A DNA stretch of 14,825 nucleotides, from assembly GCA_041662605.1 (NCBI GenBank), contig JBAZSD010000048.1, positions 1 to 14,825 on the forward strand, read 5' to 3'. The DNA comes from Desulfomonilaceae bacterium. GTDB taxonomy: Bacteria > Desulfobacterota > Desulfomonilia > Desulfomonilales > Desulfomonilaceae. A program made the position numbers and the translations under genes. Of this stretch, positions 13,949 to 14,825 are shown in pieces (the stretch's first letter is position 1; each line of letters begins with the position of its first letter). The notes beneath the pieces were generated by a model that saw only the letters and a list, made by a program, of their open reading frames with translations, made no database searches and had not been told where the DNA came from.

Positions 13949-14219
13949 ATCGGAAAGAGCGCTAAGAAAGAGAAATAGGAAGGATATACCGACAACATGA
14001 GATATTCTCTCTGTTGAAGATATTTCTGTGCTGCGACCAATAGGAAAAAACTGTTATGGCGGCGCCGGCCAGCATGAAAATCGGGAACAACCCCCTTCAC
14101 ACATCGAAAGGGCTCGATTTGCATTCTGTAAGTGGGTATGAGAGGTTTTTCTCAATCACGCGTTCCAGGGGGTCACATGGAAATAATGGAAGCGGTTGCC
14201 GGCTCAACCTCGGGGTTCG

Positions 14220-14262
14220 GCAGTGAACTTATCCTGGACGTGAATCTCCGTAACGTAATTGG
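14220..14262 (+). repeat. Imperfect direct repeat, copy B (before the crotonase gene)
   Basis: This is the partner of the block at 12830-12873. Within it ACGTGA-N7-TAACGT (14239-14257) is also an imperfect inverted repeat, with arms differing at one position. It lies 293 bases upstream of the crotonase start codon. A second shared word, CCCAGT, follows in both copies but at different distances. Confidence 0.4.
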
Positions 14263-14555
14263 AAGCCCAGTCACCTATAGGACCAAGCAGGTCCACGGAT
14301 CAAACTGGGTCAAACAATATAACATTTGAAAGAGAAAACGAGGAAAGCTCCTTTACGCCTCGACCGAAGGGCTGTCGCTCTACATGTGGATTGTCAATTT
14401 TTCAAATAAATTTTGGTTTAGGTCTTTATTTTGCAGTATGGTGATCTAGCCATTCTCAATGGCTTGTTGAATCTATTTCGACAGTCAGACTTGAAAATCC
14501 AATGTAGGGAGCCAAGGCCAAGCCTGCGCTTCAACAAAACACGGAGGATATTTTA

Positions 14556-14825
14556 GTGACTTACCAAACCGTCCTAGTCGAGAAGTCAGAGAGCTATGTA
14601 GGGTCCATAACACTAAACCGGCCCGATCAACTAAACACATTTAGCAGCCGAATGGCCCATGAACTAGATGACGCTTTACTGAATCTGGACAACGACCCCG
14701 AGGTCCGGGCAATCCTAATCAAGGGGGCCGGGAAGGGTTTCAGCGCCGGGATCGATGTCAAAGAGATGTTTGGCAAATCGCCCACGGAGCTTCGCAACTG
14801 GGTCCACAGCATGGAAAAACCTTTA
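14556..14825 (+). CDS. Enoyl-CoA hydratase/isomerase (crotonase family), 5' part only
   Basis: A GTG start at 14556 follows GGAGG (14543-14547) by eight bases, and the frame stays open for 90 codons to the window edge. The N-terminus reads like a crotonase: YVGSITLNRPDQLNTFSS, a helix with LDDALLNLDND, then VRAILIKGAGKGFSAGID, whose AG Gly-containing loop builds the oxyanion hole. It should hydrate the 2,3-enoyl-CoA made by the acyl-CoA dehydrogenase, which would complete the beta-oxidation set. The catalytic Glu residues lie beyond the window, so hydratase, isomerase and hydrolase cannot be separated. It diverges from tetR and is probably under that regulator. Confidence 0.9.
   Translation, partial: MTYQTVLVEKSESYVGSITLNRPDQLNTFSSRMAHELDDALLNLDNDPEVRAILIKGAGKGFSAGIDVKEMFGKSPTELRNWVHSMEKPL

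Larger units (their letters stand above)
13789..14555. other. Divergent control region between tetR and the crotonase gene
   Basis: This 767-base non-coding stretch is long for a divergent promoter pair. It holds the tetR promoter, three palindromes (13856-13868, 13882-13906, 13931-13948) and repeat copy B (14220-14262). A 65-codon plus-strand frame at 14132-14329 lacks a convincing ribosome-binding site and motif, so it is not called. A weak plus-strand promoter for the crotonase gene could be TTGGTT (14413-14418) with TATGGT (14437-14442), an 18-base spacer, low confidence. Confidence 0.5.

Noticed and set aside
14132..14329. 65-codon plus-strand frame upstream of the crotonase gene
   Set aside because: No good ribosome-binding site, no recognisable motif, and it spans the repeat copy B.

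Overview
The window looks like chromosomal DNA of an anaerobic, deltaproteobacterial-type bacterium (Desulfobacterota is the best guess). The reasons are the combination of a Liv-type ABC importer, an acyl-CoA ligase and free-standing beta-oxidation genes under a TetR regulator, and the style of the proteins. No marker gene in the window proves the taxonomy. Base composition is moderate, with a GC-richer patch around 900-1390.

Layout. Bases 1-1388 hold two plus-strand genes: a six-helix membrane protein of unknown function and, 33 bases downstream, an exported cytochrome P460-family heme protein. The signal peptide of the second and its heme domain lie in different frames, separated at a run of five G. 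Next comes a minus-strand relic of a C_GCAxxG_C_C-family redox protein (about 1701-1934). From 13788 down to 2008 every intact gene is on the minus strand: tetR, livK, livH, livM, livG, livF, an acyl-CoA synthetase, a short-chain dehydrogenase of the HSD10 type, an acyl-CoA dehydrogenase, an SCP2-type thiolase and its Zn-ribbon/OB-fold (DUF35) partner. livM to the synthetase are spaced by 4 bases each, and the thiolase and DUF35 genes overlap in an ATGA. Diverging from tetR on the plus strand, a crotonase (enoyl-CoA hydratase) gene begins at 14556 and runs off the window.

How it fits together (inference). A carboxylic acid is captured by LivK, imported by LivHMGF and activated to its CoA thioester by the ligase. 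It is then oxidised by the acyl-CoA dehydrogenase, hydrated by the crotonase, oxidised by the SDR and cleaved by the thiolase/DUF35 pair. The enzyme set matches one complete beta-oxidation round. The separate thiolase plus DUF35 subunit recalls BbsB/BbsA of benzylsuccinate degradation, but here with a ligase instead of a CoA-transferase and with its own importer. The substrate cannot be read from sequence. The TetR protein is the obvious candidate regulator.

Non-coding structure is unusually rich. Inverted repeats sit directly upstream of the ribosome-binding sites of the SDR, acyl-CoA dehydrogenase and thiolase genes. A stem-loop lies between livK and livH. Several palindromes lie around the tetR promoter. 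An imperfect 44-base direct repeat flanks tetR, with one copy before livK and one before the crotonase gene. I see no tRNA, rRNA, CRISPR array, insertion sequence or convincing intrinsic terminator.
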